Assembly (NCBI GenBank): GCA_013001485.1
Contig: JABDMN010000312.1
Coordinates: forward strand, 1 to 9,044
DNA length: 9,044 nt
Direction of reading: 5' to 3'
DNA from: Acidimicrobiia bacterium
GTDB taxonomy: Bacteria > Actinomycetota > Acidimicrobiia > Spongiisociales > UBA5794
Part shown: piece by piece, positions 6,496-9,044 of the stretch
Layout of the letters: every line of letters begins with the position of its first letter
How positions within the stretch are numbered: position 1 is the stretch's first letter
Position numbers and translations under genes: made by a program
Notes under the pieces: model-generated
What the model saw: only the letters and a program-made list of their open reading frames with translations
Told to the model about the DNA's origin: nothing
Database searches by the model: none

Positions 6496-6876
6496 GTGTT
6501 GAGCGAGAGGCCACAAATCCTGATTGTGGAGGACTCTTCCAGTGTCCGGCGCCTGATCGAGGTGAGCCTCCGGTCACTCGACGCCGACCTGCACGAAGCC
6601 GCCGACGGATTTGAAGCCGTCGAGAGGATCTCTGAGCTGAAACCCGACGTTGTCGTGCTCGACATCGGGTTGCCCGGTCTCGATGGGTGGGAGGTGCTGA
6701 GCCGACTCCGCGCTGACGCCGCTACCGATGCAGCGAGGGTGCTCGTCCTCACCGCCCACGCCGAACCCGAGGTCGCGGCGCAAGCGGCAGCCGCCACGGC
6801 CGACCACTTCATGACGAAGCCCTTCAACCCAACGGTGCTGCGAGAGGCCGTCGAACGGCTCCTCGGACACGAGTGA
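6496..6876 (+). CDS. Single-domain response regulator (CheY-like receiver)
   Basis: This 126-residue protein is one receiver domain with no DNA-binding or enzymatic output module. Visible landmarks are the acidic pair E12/D13 in ILIVEDSS, phosphoacceptor D56 in VVLDIGLPG, T86 in VLTAHA, F105 and K108 in DHFMTKPFNP. All positions needed for phosphorylation and switching are present. It probably passes the phosphate on or acts by protein contact, as CheY, Spo0F or DivK do. I chose the GTG at 6496 because AAAGGA lies 5 bases upstream and the domain's first strand starts right after; TTG at 6499 is a near-equal alternative. The reading frame stays open much further upstream, but that part runs antisense into the kinase and looks non-coding. 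The divergent GAF kinase is the likely phosphodonor. Its TGA overlaps the GTG start of the transporter gene, implying translational coupling. Confidence 0.9.
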   Translation: MLSERPQILIVEDSSSVRRLIEVSLRSLDADLHEAADGFEAVERISELKPDVVVLDIGLPGLDGWEVLSRLRADAATDAARVLVLTAHAEPEVAAQAAAATADHFMTKPFNPTVLREAVERLLGHE

Positions 6877-8114
6877 GGCAACGCTCGACACCCTGGGCAA
6901 CTGGAGCCTGGGTGCTCTATGACCTGGCGAACACGGTGTTCGCGCTCGGTGTCTCTGGCCTCTACTTCGCCTCCTGGGTGAAGGAGGAAGGCGCACCAGA
7001 CTCGGCGCTTGCCATCGCCACCGCGTCGGCCATGGTCGTGGTGATCATTACTTCACCGTGGATTGGAGCTCGATCTGACCACGCCGGCCGTCGCATCCGC
7101 TACCTGTGGCCGATGACCGCTCTCGCCGTCGTGCCAACCTTCTTCTTGGCCTCGGTCGACCTCATCCCGTCGCTGGCTCTCTTCGCCGTGGCGTTGGTCG
7201 GGTTCAACCTGGGCGGCGTCGTCTACGACGCGCTCCTGCCGACGGTGTCGACGCCCGCCAACAGGGGCTTGGTGTCGGGACTTGGCGTCGGGTTCGGGTA
7301 CGTCGGGTCGTTCATCGCCGTCGCCGTCGGCGCTCTGCTGCTCGACCAAGGCTACGACCGGGTGTTCCAGGGGATCGCCGTGATGTTCGCCGTTCTCGCC
7401 ATCCCCACCTTCTTTCTGATCCGCGAGCCCGCCCGACCCCCTGCCCCGGGGCCTCCACCCCGGCTGGCCGATGCCGGTCGTCATCTGATTGCCTCGTGGC
7501 GGGCCACATCGATGTACACAGGGTTGAGACGATTCCTCATCGGCAGGTTCCTCTACACGGACGCCGTCAACACGCTGATTGGTGGCTTCCTGACGATCTT
7601 TGCCAAGGAGGAACTGGGATTCACCGAAACCCAACTCGAGCAGCTACTCGCCGTCGCCATTGCCTTTGCCATCGTGGGAGGGCTCGGAGCGGGCCCGCTC
7701 GTCGACAAGTTCGGGCCCCGCAAGGTCCTCCACGGCGTGTTGTGGATGTGGATGATCGCCATGACTCTTGGCATCCTCGCCGCTGCGCTCGACGCCATCG
7801 GCCTGGCGTGGGCCCTGGGTGGACTGGGTGGGATGGCGCTCGGAGGCCTATGGGCGTCAGACCGGGTGTACATGGCGCGGATCGCCCCACCCCACCGCCT
7901 CGGTGAGTTCTACGGGCTCTATGCGACGGTCGGCCGATTCGCCACGGTGCTCGGACCGCTGTTGTGGGCCCTGATCGTGGATGGGCTCGGCTTCTCCCGG
8001 ACGGTTGCACTCGGAGCCCTCGCTCTTTTCGTCGCAGCCGGCAGAGTCGTCCTCGCCGGCGTCGACGACCAACCCCGCCAGTGGCCTCAATCGAGCGACG
8101 CCTCCACCGCGTAG
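6873..8114 (+). CDS. MFS transporter, UMF1 (Atg22-like) family
   Basis: This 413-residue integral membrane protein has about 12 predicted helices, roughly at 15-35, 46-64, 77-94, 98-118, 137-157, 165-183, 219-243, 255-275, 284-306, 309-326, 347-369 and 374-395, with a longer Pro-rich cytoplasmic loop at 184-218. The N-terminal WVLYDLANTVFALGVSGLYF matches the UMF1 signature (YDxANxxF). TSPWIGARSDHAGRR after helix 2 is the MFS motif A region, and RGLVSGLGVGFGYVGS in helix 5 is also typical of UMF1 proteins. The substrate is unknown: bacterial members are mostly uncharacterised, and the yeast relative Atg22 exports amino acids from the vacuole. The GTG start at 6873 overlaps the receiver stop (GTGA) and gives the usual short N-terminus before the YD motif. 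The last 28 bases overlap the convergent ADP-ribosylglycohydrolase gene. Confidence 0.88.
   Translation: MRQRSTPWATGAWVLYDLANTVFALGVSGLYFASWVKEEGAPDSALAIATASAMVVVIITSPWIGARSDHAGRRIRYLWPMTALAVVPTFFLASVDLIPSLALFAVALVGFNLGGVVYDALLPTVSTPANRGLVSGLGVGFGYVGSFIAVAVGALLLDQGYDRVFQGIAVMFAVLAIPTFFLIREPARPPAPGPPPRLADAGRHLIASWRATSMYTGLRRFLIGRFLYTDAVNTLIGGFLTIFAKEELGFTETQLEQLLAVAIAFAIVGGLGAGPLVDKFGPRKVLHGVLWMWMIAMTLGILAAALDAIGLAWALGGLGGMALGGLWASDRVYMARIAPPHRLGEFYGLYATVGRFATVLGPLLWALIVDGLGFSRTVALGALALFVAAGRVVLAGVDDQPRQWPQSSDASTA
8087..8114. other. Convergent 3' overlap of transporter and glycohydrolase genes
   Basis: These 28 bases encode the last eight codons plus stop of the transporter on the plus strand and the last eight codons plus stop of the ADP-ribosylglycohydrolase on the minus strand. 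There is no room for an intrinsic terminator between them, so the two transcripts must overlap tail to tail. Confidence 0.8.
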
Positions 8115-9044
8115 AGATCCGGGGCGGGATCGAGCGACGATCCCGAGACCAGCGCACCTGCGATGCGGGCGATCAGGTCGCTGTTCGGGATGTCCCACGG
8201 CCAGGTGTGCATGTGCCATCTCGCCCCGGCGATTGCACCGCCGATGGCAGCCATCGTGTCGACATCTCCGCCGAGACACACCAGCGATGCAGCGACATCG
8301 ATCGGTGAACGATCCGGGTCAGCAGCAACAGTGATCGCCGTGACGACAGACGCCGGGGCATAGGGATCGGTGCCCGAGGCTGACCCTGATGCCGAGGTTG
8401 CTGCCGCGTGGCGGCCAACGACCGTTGCGATGTCAACCGGATCCTCGCCGAGCAACACCTCGGCAGACCGCAGGGCCTGGGACATCGCATGCCAGGCATC
8501 ACCAGGGGCGACCCTGCCGATGTGGTCAGAGAACAGTTCGTGCTCGGCATCCTCAGCAGCCTCAGCAGCCCGGTGGACCAATTCGCGGGCGGTGACCTGT
8601 CGAGCTCCTGCGACGATGGCGGCTGCGGTGGCTGCGGCAGCGGCCACTCCTCGAGGGTCGGCATGGGTGACCAGCGATGCCGCCATGGCGTGGCTCACCA
8701 GTTGAGTGGGGTTATCGGGGAATCGCATAGCGATCGGCGCAACACGCATGGCCGCGCCGTTGCCGGCGCTGGGCTGCGCTGCCTCGGCCGGGTTGGCACC
8801 CTCCTGAAGGTGGTCGAGAAACGATCGGAACCCGGAACCGGTCCCGCGGTACACGCCCGGGCGCTCGTCGGAGTCGGCCAACTCGAGGAAGTCGAGCGCA
8901 AGCTCGTGGGGATCGACCGTGCCGTGCCGGGTGAGGTGAGCAGCGAGCACCAGAGCCTGCTGGGTGTCGTCGGTGTAGAGCGAACCGGAGCGCGGCGCCA
9001 CACCATCGGCAAATCGATGCGGATCTGGGCCGGCCCCTTCGTAG
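8087..9044 (-). CDS. ADP-ribosylglycohydrolase family protein (DraG/ARH-like), 5' end outside window
   Basis: The reading frame is open from the right edge of the window to a TGA at 8087-8089, giving at least 318 residues. The usual first segment (GxxxGDAxG) must lie beyond 9044; the GTG at 9001 is unlikely to be the true start because the frame stays open beyond it. Family members remove ADP-ribose from proteins (classically from Arg, as DraG does on nitrogenase reductase), DNA or small molecules, using two magnesium ions. Metal-site motifs are visible: YTDDTQQALVLA at about residues 23-34 of the partial protein, and GGDVDTMAAIGGAIAGA beginning at about 258. The NGAAMRVAPIAMRF segment at about 95-108 is also characteristic. 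An Ala-rich helical stretch at about 133-145 fits the all-helical fold. Nothing nearby looks like an ADP-ribosyltransferase, so the target is unknown. It converges on the transporter gene and overlaps it by 28 bases. Confidence 0.88.
   Translation of the reverse strand, partial: YEGAGPDPHRFADGVAPRSGSLYTDDTQQALVLAAHLTRHGTVDPHELALDFLELADSDERPGVYRGTGSGFRSFLDHLQEGANPAEAAQPSAGNGAAMRVAPIAMRFPDNPTQLVSHAMAASLVTHADPRGVAAAAATAAAIVAGARQVTARELVHRAAEAAEDAEHELFSDHIGRVAPGDAWHAMSQALRSAEVLLGEDPVDIATVVGRHAAATSASGSASGTDPYAPASVVTAITVAADPDRSPIDVAASLVCLGGDVDTMAAIGGAIAGARWHMHTWPWDIPNSDLIARIAGALVSGSSLDPAPDLYAVEASLD

Noticed and set aside
4623..6614. A 663-codon open frame on the plus strand opposite the histidine kinase
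   Set aside because: Its translation has no recognisable domain and is rich in Arg, Gly, Asp and His as expected from reading a high-GC gene backwards. The minus-strand frame has full kinase motifs in the right order.
7106..7906. A 266-codon plus-strand frame inside the transporter gene
   Set aside because: It overlaps the transporter in another frame, is Arg-rich with no hydrophobic helices, and has no motif.
8547..8650. Short repeats of GCAGCC/GCTGCGG type
   Set aside because: They encode Ala/Glu-rich helices of the glycohydrolase and reflect codon use, not a separate repeat element.
8087..9044. Toxin-antitoxin style ADP-ribosylation module (DarTG-like) at the right edge
   Set aside because: The visible protein is of the helical DraG/ARH type with TDDT and GGDVDT motifs, not a macrodomain, and no transferase is visible. 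The adjacent upstream gene is outside the window, so this cannot be supported.

Overview
The window comes from a high-GC bacterium, and an actinobacterium is the best guess. Third codon positions are strongly G/C, GTG starts are common, and two exported proteins carry long poly-threonine linkers of a kind common in Acidimicrobiia-type Actinomycetota. The lineage is an inference from style only; there is no rRNA or other marker gene here. The window is tightly packed, no gene-free stretch exceeds about 150 bases, and no tRNA, rRNA, CRISPR array, transposase or phage gene is visible.

Layout. Positions 21-143 (minus strand) hold a headless helix-turn-helix fragment, probably a gene relic. Positions 148-4167 (minus strand) form a codirectional run: a proline-catabolism enzyme, L-glutamate gamma-semialdehyde dehydrogenase (pruA/rocA type), then two tandem paralogous N-acetylmuramoyl-L-alanine amidases. 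The first amidase is a lipoprotein; the second is anchored or exported by an N-terminal hydrophobic helix. The two amidase genes overlap by 4 bases (ATGA). Upstream on the same strand is a 732-residue soluble GAF-domain histidine kinase (4236-6434). Diverging from it across only 61 bases is a stand-alone receiver-domain response regulator (6496-6876). Its stop overlaps the start of a UMF1-type MFS transporter (6873-8114). At the right edge a DraG-like ADP-ribosylglycohydrolase (minus strand, continuing past 9044) converges on the transporter and overlaps its last 28 bases.

How the parts may work together. The kinase and receiver are plausible partners because they share a divergent control region holding two perfect dyads (CAGCGGG-CCAA-CCCGCTG and GATACGTATC). 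The receiver is likely co-translated with the transporter. The amidases are cell-envelope hydrolases that cleave the stem peptide from MurNAc. They share a layout of anchor, Thr-rich linker, SH3-like module and Amidase_3 domain, plus a pair of conserved cysteines that could staple the C-terminal tail to the SH3-like module. The dehydrogenase is ordinary central metabolism, and I see no functional reason for its position.

I do not see a clearly novel multi-gene system. The points most worth checking are the amidase pair with its cysteine pair, the dyad-rich kinase/receiver control region, and the HTH relic.
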